This document shows positions 36,888 to 49,874 of a stretch of DNA of 64,000 nucleotides, in pieces (position 1 is the stretch's first letter; each line of letters starts with the position of its first letter). A program made the translations under genes and the position numbers. Under the pieces are notes generated by a model. The model was not told the origin of the DNA. It ran no database searches and saw nothing but the letters and a program-made list of their open reading frames with translations. This DNA comes from Cyprinodon diabolis (taxonomy: Eukaryota; Chordata; Actinopteri; Cyprinodontiformes; Cyprinodontidae), in the NCBI GenBank assembly GCA_030533445.1, contig CM060082.1:37459817-37523816 (forward strand), written 5' to 3'.

Positions 36888-37529
36888 TGTCATGACCTTG
36901 GCACCTATTGCTGGGTTTGACTGTTCCTGAACCACCTGTTCCTGCTTCTATTTAAGCCATTGGTTCCCAGCCATTGGTGCCAGATTATTCGAGCCTTGTG
37001 TGATACTAATTCTAGCAAACCCTGCTGTGCTTAGTCTGCCTGATCGTGACCTGTTTCTGCCCCCGGACTTCTGAGTTTTTGGCCGCCCCTGTTCTGCTTT
37101 GTGTGGCGGCCCTATTTCAGGACTGCTAACTGGATTCCACCTGTTGTTGACCTTGGACCTGTCTTCTGACCCCGGCTTGGATTAATCCCACTGGATCCTT
37201 CTGTTCCTCTGCTTTCTCTGTCCGCCGTTGGTCAATGTTCACCTTCTCTCCTGGATCTCTGAAATCGGCTCTGTCACAAGCTATGGAGTAACCACTCCTC
37301 TGGACTTCTTCTATCTCTGGGCTCAGACTGAGCTTTACCATGTTGGTGACTTTCATGCTCATTATCATTCCCTGTCTGAGTTTTGAAGTCACTGACCCGA
37401 GTCTCCATTTATACAGAGTTTTCAGTGAACCCGCCCCAGCTGACGAGCAGCCGCACGCTTTAATAAACGTTGTTTTTTAATCTGATCTTTCTGCTTGAAT
37501 TCTGGGTCCAACGTTCTGAGCTCCTGACA
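36888..37529 (+). mobile_element. Solo LTR with 5-bp target duplication TTGTA
   Basis: It begins TGTCATGACC and ends CTCCTGACA (TG..CA). TTGTA stands on both sides (36883-36887 and 37530-37534). A TATTTAAG box (about 36950) and an AATAAA signal (about 37463) are placed as in an LTR promoter and polyadenylation site, which orient it on plus. No internal retrotransposon genes remain, so it is the product of LTR-LTR recombination. Confidence 0.92.
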
Positions 37530-38730
37530 TTGTAAGCTTTTGGAAACTACAAGGTTAAATGGATGGTTTGTAATTTTTTGAGCCTGGTTCTGTAATGTTA
37601 TCATCATAAAAGCTTGTTTACATGTAGAAAAACAACATCCTGTGCCTGTGAGCTTGGCATCGACCCACCACTTCAGGTGCTTTTAATAATTGGCTTAAAA
37701 GGCCGGTAAATGACATCTTTGATGCTCTTGCACAAGTTATGCTAAATCTACATGTTTATGAGTCATAGCTGATTGAACCAACCAGCAGACTGAACTAGCT
37801 CTTTCAAAGAACAATGACCATGGCTGCAATAACAGCTCCAAATGCAATGATGGCCTTGTGTGAGTGTTTTGATCTGTGCTGATGTAATATATTATCCAAA
37901 TGATATCAACATTTTCAGTTTGTACCTAAGAAATGTTAAAAGGGGTCTCAGTGAATTCTCGGCTTAATCCTGGACACATGCCCAGTGGAGAGGATGGTCA
38001 GAGAGGTAGGAATAAAAGATGCACATCTCATTGTATGAAATTAAAAGATTATTTTACATGGCTGATTTTTAACAGATTGTCAGTAGGGTGAAATGTATGT
38101 CTTTCTTTTATCTCTTCCTTCCCAGTAAAATGACACCTCTCTAATCAAATAAAGTCCTGTGTGATCTCTTCTAGCAGTGTTGTACACCTCACATTGTGAC
38201 ACATATAATCAGGTGGACTGTTTGCACTACTTTGTTCAACACAAATTGCTGCACTGACGCTCACTGCATGGCACAGATGGGACACGGGCAGTTTTTCATC
38301 GGCTGTTCCATGCCACAGAGCGCGACACATCTGGTATGCAGCGATAGGCATCTTTGTGCTAATTTGTTTGTCACTATACATTGAAGGCACTATCTGTCTT
38401 CCTGCCATGCTTTGGTTGCAGCATGATGTTTGAAGAACTTGGCTAGTCAGAAGTTTCAGGGCGGCCGCCCGGGAGTCACACACATGAGCCGTCTGACTGG
38501 GGGAGGAATAAAGGCTGGGGAAAGGGAATGGGTATGGGGAGTCTGTAAAATCCTAATAAAGCAGATCATGAACCTGCATTGTTCAAAGTGATTGTGAAAG
38601 ATATTACATTTTTTGAGCCAAGTCCACCATAAAATCACACAAGCAACCAAACAAGACTAAGAGTTAAGCTCAGCAACGATGCATATATCTAGAGTTACCA
38701 ATTTGCTGCAGATAGAGAATTTACATATAC

Positions 38731-38842
<112 letters not shown>

Positions 38843-39002
38843 CCTCCTTTGCCGTCAACTGTTTTAATATAGTGTATTAATCTAAAGCAATATGCATGGT
38901 ATGGCTTTTACATGTCAGGTACCTCTGTCATTGACCTTGACCATGGCACCTTACAGTAGAATTGCAGTCACTATCCATACATAGTTAGGGACAAATGCAG
39001 AG

Positions 39003-39662
39003 TGTCACTATCCAATCCGTTCTGCGCATGCGCGAACAGATGTACATGCGGGTGTCCATAAATACTGTAATTATGGAACTAAAACTACTTATTTCTATCC
39101 TTAACTCACTAAAGAATGCTAATACACATCTTTAAAAAATGTTTTATGAATTTTGTGAGACAATTTTTATGCTTTTTACAGTTTTTTCTTTAAACCGCTT
39201 CTCTGACGTCATCATCAGACATGCTCAGAGCAGTCCGATAAAATGTGATTAAACCATGTTTCTGCATTTTTGTTGTTTCTGTCTTTTGATTATGCACTTT
39301 ATGCACTATAAACAAAAACATAAAACTCAAAAAGACTAGATTTATGTTTAAATCCAAAGCCGAAAAAGTTAGCCACCTGAAGAAGCGTAGGATCCAATTC
39401 GCTGGTGCAGATCAGGCAGAGGCGAGTGATAAAACAGAAAGGATTTTAAGGCATTTATTTTCTGAGGAAATACAATATTAAGCTCTAACACATTATATTG
39501 TAGTACGTTAAGTATTTTTGGGGAGGGAAGACATAGTTAAGATATTTTTAACAAAATAAAATCGAAAACGTCCCGGATGTATATCTGGATGCGCATGTGC
39601 AAATCAGCTGATGGCGCATGCGCAGAATGGATTATGCTTCCGGGACGGATCGGGTAGTGGCA
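39003..39662. mobile_element. Inverted-repeat element with CAGAG target duplication
   Basis: 660 bp from TGTCACTATCC to GGGTAGTGGCA, flanked by CAGAG at 38998-39002 and 39663-39667. The arms share TGCGCATGCGC palindromes. The right arm has an extra about 18 bp bounded by GGAT repeats, or the left has lost it. A CTGACGTCATC motif lies at about 39205. No coding frame. Confidence 0.78.
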
Positions 39663-40050
39663 CAGAGGTCAAATTTCCCACTGAGATCAGCTTCATAGTC
39701 ATGGTAGGCCACTTCTTTGATCTAATTTACTTTTCTCAGGCTACTCGTAAGCCCACACCCTGCCAAATGTTAAAAGGCCAATATTATTGCTATTACTTTT
39801 AATATATAGTAGAAATTTTACACATTCAGTAATAAAATGTCACAGGGGACGGTATGGGGGGATGACCATTTAACTAATTGCACAGTTTAGTATGACACCT
39901 CAATATATACAAAATACATCTTTTTTTTTTTTACTTTTATCTTTTTACCTTTTCTGTTATTGAAGACAACTAATAAATGGGCTTATTGACTAACTAAATG
40001 ATTTTTGAGTGTTTTAAAGTCCTGATTTTATGATTGTGTGTCATTTGTAA

Positions 40051-40223
40051 GCCCCTGCGAGTTCACGAGCCTACAGAAACCGCGGCAGACCAAATCAGAT
40101 GAAAGTGCGCATTCAGCTCGGCAAAGAACTCATGCTCTTCCTCAACACTGAAGTCCTCAGACATTTTTCTTTCGTTGTTTCTTTCTTTGCACAGGTAAAC
40201 AGCACATTTCTTCTTCTACGCTT
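40051..40223 (+). repeat. Copy of the inner segment of the fold-back element
   Basis: 173 bp that match 30867-31039 with only two adjacent base differences. The match covers the inner end of the left arm plus most of the loop and includes a pyrimidine-rich stretch ending TTTGCACAGGTAAACAGC. No TTAA arms flank this copy. Confidence 0.93.
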
Positions 40224-40689
40224 TTCTTCTACTTTTACAGTCTGATGTACAAAATCATTTAAAATTCTTCCCGTGATTCACTTCTGACAAGAGATTTTAA
40301 GTAAACACAGCCTTGCAAATTAGACAGAACAGTTCACACTTATCCGTTTAAACTGTTTTGTTTTCTTAGGAAAGTTCATTCTACTTAATTAAAATGTACA
40401 TATAGTAATTTTTTTTGTTTTTTTACCATTTACAAATTTCCGCTTTCTTTTGCTATTTTGTCTCACTTTAATGTTGCAGATGATCAAACATGTGTTTCTA
40501 CATCAGGCAAATATAAGACCCAACAAACAGAGAAATGGCTTTTAAAAATGATTTAATTTCATAGGGGGTTAAAAAAAAACTATCCAAACCTCCTCAGGCT
40601 CTTTGAGAATGCGTAATTACCCCTAGACCTAACAACTTGACTGTTGGGTTGTTTGGTGTCTATAAATGGCCGTAACAATAGTTGTGATT

Positions 40690-40833
40690 GTGTGTGCATG
40701 GTTGTTAGTCCTGTGTTGCCCCGTGATGAACTACAAACCTGACCAGGGTGCACCTTGTCTTTTGCACATAGAATGATAGAGATAGTCACCACCCCCCCAT
40801 GACCCTGACGGAAAGCAGTAGATGATGGATGGA
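40690..40833 (+). mobile_element. SINE family 2, decayed 3' part
   Basis: Recognisable by TGCATGGTTGTTAGTCCTGT, the degenerate CCTGACCAGGGTGCACC and a terminal GATGATGGATGGA. It is the most diverged copy in the window and lacks the tRNA-like head. Confidence 0.65.
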
Positions 40834-43800
40834 CCTAATGACTGGTTGTGCAAACCTTTCAGGAATATCCTCTTTAATTACTAATTTGAGAATAGTTTCC
40901 CCCCCCCCAGTGTGTTTTTATTATTGTTAGATAATGAATGGTGACTTTAACAGAGGCTAACTATTGATCTGGTCACAATGTATCTTGTATAATTGAGCCA
41001 AGTGGACACTAAATGGAAGAAAAGCAAGTCTTTGCACAATGGGGCTGATGGAGTCCAGCAATAATAACTCAGGTTTTCAGGACCTGAAATATGTGTGTGA
41101 CAAAAAAAAGAAAAAACAAAACAACAAAAACACCAAACCATAACAAAATTAACAAAACTGCAAGGTGGAAAACCATTTTTTAATGGCACCATATAAAAGC
41201 ATTATTGTAGCTTTTTTTTTTTTTTTACTCATTTTGCCAAAACGCATGCAGGCTTATTTGGTATTTTGAAATATTTTCTGTATGTACAGTACGTTATAGA
41301 AAAATAACTAAAGTGTATGTATTTGAGCGCACTGATGAAAAGCTAAAACTGGCTGTCAGGAATAAACATGGAAAACAGAAAGGAAAAAAAAGACTGGAGG
41401 CGGGACTAGAAAAGTGAGTTCTGAGTGAAGTGATAATGGCTTTTTGCTTGTACATGAATTTATTTTCATGGTAGGAGGAGAAGCACTTTTATCGGACGAC
41501 AAGCACTTTCCTCAGCTACTTAAGAATGACACTAATGTTGCAGGAAAGGTTGATGCTGTGATAATACTGACTGCAGAAGGATGGGGAGAAATTCCTGTGC
41601 ACTTAGTGTCTTGAAAATCAAAATACTAGCTTTGCATTGACTTAATTTGAAGAGGAAACAGGCAGCTTTTGTTTTGGTTTTGTTTTTTACTGTGTAATTT
41701 TTGTTTTCAGTTTCTAAAGTCTATATACTCGAGGATAATGCTTGTACCAGCCCTATTATTCAGAAAAATATGTGAATCTAGAATTCTGTGTTTTGATCAG
41801 ATTTAAAAACATCTAGGAAAAAGTATTTGTTTTGCAGTCTGTAAATATATTATAGACAATTACAAAAACCCTAAAATCTTCCTAACATACACTCCTAGTC
41901 AGAAGCACAAACAACAACAAATAAGCAATTTGATTTAGAGGTGTCACAGAATCTTCTCCTTTTGAGCCTTAACCATATTTCACCTGCTTTAACCCACAGC
42001 TTGTTAAGAAAAAAAGAGGAAAACATTCAAGCCATTCAATTGAAACAAATGTACAGTCAGGCACGGTTAAAGAGAACAAGAGCAGATATATTTAGTTCTC
42101 AAGCCGTCACCTACGTGCTGAATAATGGAGCCACAGAAAGCTTGCAGGTAGACAAGCTGAAAGGGTTTTGCTGTCATTCCTCTTATTAGGTGCCTACAGA
42201 ATGATGGTATATCTTGTCATCATGAAACATAATCTCTACCGGCGTTTCCTGTATTAAAAGCTCAGTATCCACACAGTGTGGTTCTCTTATGGATTAATAA
42301 TAAGTTCAAAACATGCCCAGAGGTCAAAAGTCATACTACATATGCTCACTGTCTAAGGGTGGCAAAATGGGAATGGTGAATATGTTAGAAATAATACAAA
42401 TCCAATACAAAAATCCAAGAATCCTTGAAAATTTGGTTGGTATTTAGTATTATATTGATTTTATGGCTAGTTATGACATTGGGATATTTCTCTTTTATTC
42501 GCAGGTCGCTATGGACGTTGAGAGGACCCATGTCCATCTTGCCACTAAGTAGCTGGAAGTTTGGTGGCAAGCTGCAAGGCTTGGCATTACATGGCCATTA
42601 GTGAGGCTTAACATTAACACCCACCAATCTGCAAAATGCAGGTGAATTTTATCTGTGGCGGGTCTCAGCCATTCCTACAGTCCACTTTGGTATTTACTTC
42701 TTTGATTTTAGTGTTCTTCAGCATCATCTGAAATAATATCTTCCCATCTGTAACAGTATTCCGGCTCACTCCCATGAGCAACGCCAATGCACAATTTGCT
42801 TATTGGTCAGTTCGTGACCTATGTCCCTTCAGAAATGCGGTCCCTGTGGAGAACACAATTGTAAAGCTGTTATGGCACATTCAACTTGTAGTGCACAATG
42901 CAGGTTGAAAAAAAAAAACTGACAACAGAACAAAAAAAATGGAAGAAAAAAGGAAGTTTAACTTACTGTTGCCATATTTAGCGACTTTTCAGGCCCCTTT
43001 TGCTCCGATATTAGCAGCTTTTTTCAGCAAGGTTTGAGGGATGGAGCCCCTCCCCTCTCCAAAGAACCGACAGGGAGTCAAACGCAGCTCTGCAGCCGAT
43101 GGCTGCAGTCAAAGAGAAGCTTCCACAAACCGAACTTTAATTAAAAGTTAAGATGCAAATATGATATTTATACTTTTTTAAATGAATCTGTTTTATTGAT
43201 ATAGGTACCCCTGCATACAAAATAATACTTTGCCTCATCTACTGTACGCCCCTCCTGTTTTTAAGTTGAACAGCAACATAAGATTGATTTATGTAGTTTA
43301 AGTTCAGGTAAAATATTATTGAATGCTTAAAATTTCTTCATAGAGTTCATCTTCAGTTTTAAATGTATTTTGAGTGTTTTTAATCACTCTCTGTCTTGCC
43401 GATATTGATATTTCTCTCTTGATTGATTCAATGTAACATAAAACATGCTTTTTTTTTTTAGTTTGTTTAGTTTTTTTTAATCTTTCAAAATAATCCTCTA
43501 CTTCCCTGTCATACTCTTAAAATGCAATATGAAATGACACATTTTATTAGTTTCTGCACTGCATATCTTCATATGAAAGAGGCTGAATACTTGATAAGAC
43601 CAGGTAGTGTTGAACATTTTATGTAGTTTTTAAAGGTACATTTTAAAGACCTGTTAGACAGTTTAAGTATGCATGCAATAGTCAGCTTTGATCATGTTAA
43701 AGATAATTTTCTAACAACAAAATTGTGGCTAGTGAAAATGCTGAGTGGCTAGTAAATTTGTAAAACCACTAGCCACAGTAGTTAATTAGCAAAAAAGCTG

Positions 43801-44374
43801 ATGTAAAGCCCTGGTCAGTAGGTTTGCATATCAACAACTAAACACTTTCTATGTGCTAACCAGCAGTTTTGATGGGCAACCCTAAAATATTTTGTCCTAC
43901 TATCACAAATATCAGTAGTAGGACTTTAAGGCGAACTACTTTGTTCTCACAACACTGAAGATTGAGATTTTTCTGCTATAGTGATCTTATCTGAGTATGG
44001 AATGGAAAATTATGATAAATATGTGCAAAAGCATCCTTAGTATGAGAAGATTTGTATGATGGAAGATCTGTGAGGTTTTAGGCCTGTTTCTCTTTCATAC
44101 GCTCTTAAGATTTTGCCAAAGGGCAAATTATAAACTAATACCAGTAAATTAATGTAAAACTATAGCTTATCAAGGGAAATTAAAAATACGGATTACCAAA
44201 ACTGGAGGGTAGATTAAAGAAGAAAGGGTTAATGAACCTCCAAATGTTCTCTAAACACTTCCCAAATTGTTTGGCAAGAAGAGTTGCTGCATTGCTGATT
44301 GCTGTCTGCCCTGGCATTGTGTTTAAACACACCCATAGACACTGGAACATCGAAATGTTCCAAAGTCGATTATG

Positions 44375-44406
<32 letters not shown>

Positions 44407-45590
44407 GCTGATGATCAATAAACTAATTTATGACAAGCTTGGAGTTCACTCTTGCATTATTACTTCCTGATTTTCAATTTTCAAGCTGAATTGAAGAGTT
44501 AACAAATTTGAGGTGTTGGTGACATATGTGGTAACCTCAGCAGACCACTTAGTAACTGCGGGACAGTATGCATTCACTCCTGTGGTCCATGAGAAATCTC
44601 TGCCAGAGCAGAACCGATCTACAAATCCCCCTCCCCACAACGCAGAGATCAGGAGTTCCCATTAAGCTTTAATTGTCACCATCTATCGTCAGACTGAAGT
44701 CCTAAACTGAAGTGCTAAACAGCAATCAATCCACATTTAGACTACAGATAAAGTAACTGCTTATTAAACCAAACACAGAAGCAAATGCAAAATGAAAGTA
44801 AATGTGACTATTATTCAGACAGGAATTCATAATCCAAACTACTCTAAATGACTTTATTTCAGTCCCCCCCATCACCTTCTGCAACCGTCACATGCACAAG
44901 TTTACAGCAGCTTCCCACCTCAGCACAGGCTCCATGAATGATGAGTAATGGCTTAGGAGAGTGAGGTCATTATCTAGACGGGAATGTTTGAATCGGCGCA
45001 CCGGAGGCTTCATTTGTTCCACATTCATGACTCTCTTTGACTCTGAAGTGCACTGCACACCTGACTCGAGTTTGGGATGGTTGGTGGTGCAGTTCTCCTG
45101 CTCTTGAAGCCAGGGGAGGGTGATGTATTTGGGAAAGGGCCTCCTAAAAATGCCTGATGGAAAGGACGTGGGAAGGAACACTGAAATGATTTCTTTCCAG
45201 TTTCTTTCAGACGAGCAGAAAAATATAAACTTAACCATAAATTTCAACTTTCACTGGTTAAACCAGACAACCAAAAAATAGAATAAAGAATATAAAAAAA
45301 GAAATTACATTACTGCTGTATGAACTTTTTTTTCGACTGTTCTTGTTTGGTAGTTTTGTGCTTTCAAGATTGGAATATGATTTAAATTTGAAGTTCACAA
45401 ATTGCCTGAACTAGCCTGACTTTTGGGGTGATATATTATTTGAATAAACAACAACTTATAAGGAGTTAAAGGTTAAAATACAGAGTTATAGTGGGTATAA
45501 GACTTTCAAGCCAAAACTTACTTAGAACAACAAAGATGGCTGATGTGATTAACCAAATTTAGAACATGCAAGTATCAAGCAACATGTCAA
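40834..45590. other. Intron sequence, mostly unassigned
   Basis: Largely AT-rich. A decayed hAT-like end (inverse CCAGGGCTTTACATCAGC) may lie at 43790-43814 with CTAGCCAC inverted words before it, but no left end was found. A possibly conserved block is at 44900-45180. The 119-codon minus-strand frame over that block shows no domain. Confidence 0.35.
44375..44401. repeat. Poly(T) tract
   Basis: 27 consecutive T. A minus-strand retrocopy end was considered, but the adjoining sequence shows no coding remnant. Confidence 0.9.
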
Positions 45591-46154
45591 GGGGAGTGGT
45601 GGCCTAGTGGTTAGGGCATAGAGCTTGGATTCCTGGGGTTCTGAGTTCAAGCCCCACTCCCACAGACTGCCACCCTGGCTCTCAGAGCAAAGAACTAGTG
45701 TTGCACCGATGCCAGAATCGGACGGGGCCCCGATACTGCCCTAAAATGGTGGTATCGGTATCGGCGAGTACCAACAAGTAGGGCACCGATACCATTTTGA
45801 GAGCCATAAGTTTATTCAACTATTGTCACCCACTCCTGGTAGGCAATAAAAAGTTCTACTAGATTGACTTTGTATTAGATTTTTTCCTGCTTTAGAAAGG
45901 TAGGCAGCAGCTTGACGAAGCCATGATGGCAATTATTTTACATTATTATGGTATCGGTATCGGCCGATACTGCACAGCCAGGTATCAGGTATCGGTATCG
46001 GGGCCAAAAAATGGCATCGGCGCAACACTACAAAGAACCATAACCCCATACTGCTCCCTGGGCGCCCCATCATGGCGGCCCACCCCTCCCCAAGGGGATG
46101 GGTTCAATGCAGAGGTAATTATCTCCAATGTGAGACCAATAAAGTTCAATTAAT
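45591..46154 (+). mobile_element. SINE family 1, split by a second hAT MITE
   Basis: A plus-strand SINE with a clear head (GGCCTAGTGGTTAGGGC, A-box) and B-box-like GAGTTCAAGCCCC. The body resumes at 46039 and ends CAATAAAGTTCAATT. The interruption at 45696-46030 is a separate hAT-type element. Confidence 0.9.
45696..46030. mobile_element. hAT-type MITE with perfect 8-bp target duplication
   Basis: A 335-bp element beginning TAGTGTTGCACCGATGCC and ending in the inverse GGCATCGGCGCAACACTA. The 8-bp target CAAAGAAC is repeated exactly on both sides (45688-45695 and 46031-46038). Internal GGTATCGGTATCGG motifs occur in both orientations. It has no coding capacity. Confidence 0.95.
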
Positions 46155-47129
46155 ATGTCTTTAAACAAAGTGTTAGAGCCACTCAAAAGCATTATAGAAA
46201 TATATACATATATATATATGTAACAGGAAATGTGTAACAAATATCATAATGTTATAAAAATGTCACAATATCATCATTTTCCCAGAAGGTTCTGTTTGTC
46301 TTTTTGGAGTGTATGAACTCACTGTGCCGTGTGTGCATGTCTCATGCTCCTTTGTCCCTGACAAGGTGTCTGCTCTGAGTCACTCCATAGTTTCACTTGC
46401 TTTCATCTCCAGAGGATAGCTGGCTTTTTCTAACGTGACACACTACATTTAGTCATTGCCGGTTTCTGCTTGTGTTCAGCTGCTGGACAGAGAATTTAGT
46501 GATATTTTTCTGGAGTAACCACATCATCAGAAAGTGAATGACCCAAAGCAGACAGGACCATGAAATGGAACAACAGCCTTGATTTTGCTCTAGGTTAACT
46601 CTGATGGGCGGGCAGGAATAGAGTTTGGCAAAGCCACGCAATGTTGCTGTTCATAAAACAGTGTGGATCAAATGCTTTCTGACAGTAACACCAGCTTCTG
46701 TCTGCTTAGCTTAAAACAGCAGAGAAGATTGGACTGAAGAGAGCACCATAGTGACTTGAGCTTTACTGGAAAGTTTGTTTCTTGCATTTATCCTCATGTT
46801 CTGTTTGCATTCGTAGCCCCCCAATGCAGCGTCCGCCCTAACCCCTATCCCCTCAATCACTATATAGTGGACCTCACGGTGAACTCAATTAACTGACATT
46901 TCGGACAGATGATCACTACTTTTCGAGCCCCATTGGTCACATACCTCTGCCGCTACAACAAAACCCATGATGCTTTGGGAGGAGAGCTCTTGCAAAGCAT
47001 TGCAGGATAAATCTGCTCGTCTAGTGTCCGTCGACAATAATTACTTTTCAAGGTGCATGGTAAGAAATTTCGAGCCTACTTTTCTTTCATCCACTAGATT
47101 TTGGACACTCATCTAAAATTGCGTAGCCA

Positions 47130-47990
47130 CTATATAGAATAGAACAGAATAGAAAATCCCTTTATCGTCCTACAATTGAGTTTGTGCATGAATGGTTGTT
47201 TGTCCTGTTTGTCTCTGTCTTGCCCAATGATGGACTGGCGACCTGTCCAGGGTGTATCTCGCCCATAGACAGCTGTAGATAGTCACCAGCACCCCTCACG
47301 ACCCCACTTTGGATAAGCATCACGGAAAATGGATGGATGGATGGTTGTCCCACAATGGGGAAATTCTGGTGTTTACAGCAGCAAGAATATTATAGAAAAA
47401 AATCGTCACACAAATGTGGACATTGAAAAAATGTATAAGAATAACATAATAGTGAAGAGTTAAAAGATAAACAATAAAATACTGTACTGTTAAGTATTTT
47501 AACAATATAAAAATGTGCAACTGGAGAATAAATAACCAATATACAGCTATGGACATTTTTACAGCAACATGTTGCTGTCATTTTCCAATCTTGCAAAATG
47601 ACAGCAACATGTTATTTAACTGACAAATGTAGAAACTGTGCAAAATCAGCATGAATGTAACAACTTATTGAGGTTGTTGGGAACAATGATGGTTATAGTC
47701 TAAAACTGTTGGGAGGAAGGATCTGTGATGACGCTCCCTGGTGCATTTAGGGTGCAGCAGTCTGTCACTAAAGGAGCTCTGCAGTTCTGCAACAGCTTCA
47801 TGCATGGGGTGGGAACCATTATCCAACAGAGATGTTAATTCAGTTAGGATACTTTTGTTTCCCACCTCCTGCAGTCCAGAGGGCATCCAATCACAGAGCA
47901 GGCCTTCCTGATCAGCTTATCCAGCCACTTTCTCTCAGCCACAGATAAGCCACTGGTCCAACAGAGTATAGTGCCCTTTATAGTGATTAG
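47130..47990 (-). mobile_element. LINE 3' part on the minus strand, split by a SINE
   Basis: Read on minus, 47886-47665 encodes a C-terminal piece of a non-LTR polyprotein, with SHPMHEAVAELQSSFSDRL then HPKCTRERHHRSFLP. The 3' untranslated part continues towards ATTTCCCCATTGTGGGACAA and, beyond the SINE at 47183-47343, to a GGATAAAGGGATTTTC tail near 47130. The upstream coding part is lost. The C-terminal pattern is known from teleost LINEs; the clade is not certain. Confidence 0.65.
47183..47343 (+). mobile_element. SINE family 2, 5'-truncated, inserted in a LINE tail
   Basis: The 3' half of the SINE, from TGAATGGTTGTTTGTC to a TGGATGGATGG tail. The flanks CGTCCTACAATTG (left) and TGTCCCACAATGG (right) look like a diverged target duplication, and both belong to a minus-strand LINE tail that the SINE interrupts. 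Confidence 0.75.
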
Positions 47991-48987
47991 GGTGGACATT
48001 CAGACACAGCTGCAGTCGGCTTGTCAGCTACTTCTTCATTGTTTTCCTACCTGCCCATGCATGTCAAGCATCTCCATTAGTTCCTTTAGTTAATATATCT
48101 GAAGAAACTTCATCGTGTTTCTCCTTTCTGGTTTTCTGCATATGTGCACACAAACTGACAACCACACCCTGACAAGCAGTACATGATACTTCGTTATTCA
48201 TACTGCAGTAATTTTGTTTTATAGGCTTCTGGCTTCAAATGCTCTCAAGATTTGAGGGGCTTATTTCTTTAGATTTTTTTTTTCATTTGGCCCTATGTCA
48301 GCTATGTCAGAGTGAAATGATCTTACTCGTAATTACTTATTCATGTGAGCTTGAAACCAACCCAATATAAAGATCCAAACCTTTACCAGTGTTGACACGA
48401 GAGTGTTTATCTGAAATTATATTTTTAGCGAGTGTTTTTGGGAAGGACTCTGAGCCCAAAGCTTAACAGCAGCATTATTTTGTTTCTTCCGGTGGAAACA
48501 TTGTCTGTAATTGCCATCTGCTGTGTTGTTCATACATACCATTCAGCCACATGAAAAGCTAGTGTTTTTCACCACAGGATGCTTTTATCCGCTTAGAATC
48601 TTAACACAGGTCAGTATTTTGAGGAGCAGTCGGCAATGGCTTAAAGAGCATTTAAAACTAGGCTGGTTATATTGAGACATCACTTTACAGGGGAAAACAA
48701 GACAAACAGTGTAATATGATAGGATAAACAGTCTCCGTTTTTTGATCCGTCACTCAAATTCATAGGAGCCCAGAGGAAGGATCAAATGTCTGTTCAAAGA
48801 CATGTTTTTATGTATCATAATGATGCTGCTCTCTGGTGCCTCTGTGGAAAGCCAAACCATTTTTTTTTTAGAGCCACCGTAGATCAAGCTTAAGCAGCAG
48901 CCAAGTGGAAACCTAGACCTGCTATGGTGGAAAGCTCCGTTACTGTGTCTTATAGCGCTGAATAGAACAACTTAAACTAGGCATATG

Positions 48988-49874
48988 TGTCTTGATCTGG
49001 CCTGTTTGCTCTCCCTTAATTAGTCATTCCTTTCACCTGTCGTTTTCCCTCCCTGCCTCAATTATAATTTATTCCTCTCACCTGTTTCTTCTGGTTTATA
49101 CTCAGTTCAGCCTGAGCATTCAGTGCCAGATCATTACTTGTCTTTCTGTTAGCCTGTCTGTTCAGTTTATTTCTTGGTTCAAGTCCTGGATCCTGGTGGC
49201 CAGTGGAAAGAGGGTTTTGTGTCTGTCTCGTCTCCTAATCGTCCACTGTTCCTCCCCTGCTGAGTCCTCTGGGTATTTGGCTCTATATGCGGGGAGGTTC
49301 AGTTTTTATCCAAGTAAGCCTGGCTCCAAGGTGGAGACCAGTTTAAAGGTCCTGCATCAAGTTCTGGTTCCACGTCCTGTCTCGGCTACCCTCTTCCACT
49401 GAGCCTGCTCATCTGCACCTGATCCTGTCTGCGGCTGTGCGTGACCGCTTGGTCACGCTTTCGGACCCTGTCAGACTCTGAACCCTCCTGGGAGCTTGTT
49501 ATTGCGTGGAAGTCTGGATCCTGCCACCTGTTTCTGTTCCTGCCTGATCTGGATCCTGTCCCTGTCTGTTCCTGTCTGTTCTGGATCCCTGACCAGGATT
49601 GGCTTCCAGCATGTCCTCTGGGACTGCAGCATTTGGGGACATTCTTGGACTGGACTGTTAAACCAGGTAAGTGGCCAACTCGGATAATCATCTTCTGTCA
49701 GATAATCTGGCAGAGTTCTGTGATTGGGCGGTGCCCCGCTCCCCATCCTGCAGTGCCCGCGAGCCAAAGCTCCACTTTAGTTTTTGTTAATTTAATAAGC
49801 CTTTTTTTTTTTTTTTTTTCCCTACTGGCCGTCTCTCCTTGAATACTGGGTCCATCTGTCCGCGGTTCATGACA
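48988..49874 (+). mobile_element. Solo LTR with 5-bp target duplication ATATG
   Basis: It begins TGTCTTGATC and ends GGTTCATGACA, with ATATG exactly duplicated (48983-48987 and 49875-49879). At 887 bp it is the longest of the four solo LTRs. The open frames of 98 to 136 codons here overlap on both strands and have no retroviral motif. A long T-run (49802-49819) is internal. Confidence 0.9.

Noticed and set aside
42960..43814. Possible hAT element ending at the inverse of CCAGGGCTTTACATC
   Set aside because: Only one end is recognisable; the left end and duplication could not be located.
46830..47125. Possible MITE with CACTATATAG words at both sides
   Set aside because: The inverted words are short, the outer ends do not pair and no target duplication was found.
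48988..49874. Protein-coding gene from several 98-136 codon frames on both strands
   Set aside because: The frames overlap each other on opposite strands and lie exactly within a solo LTR bounded by a 5-bp duplication.
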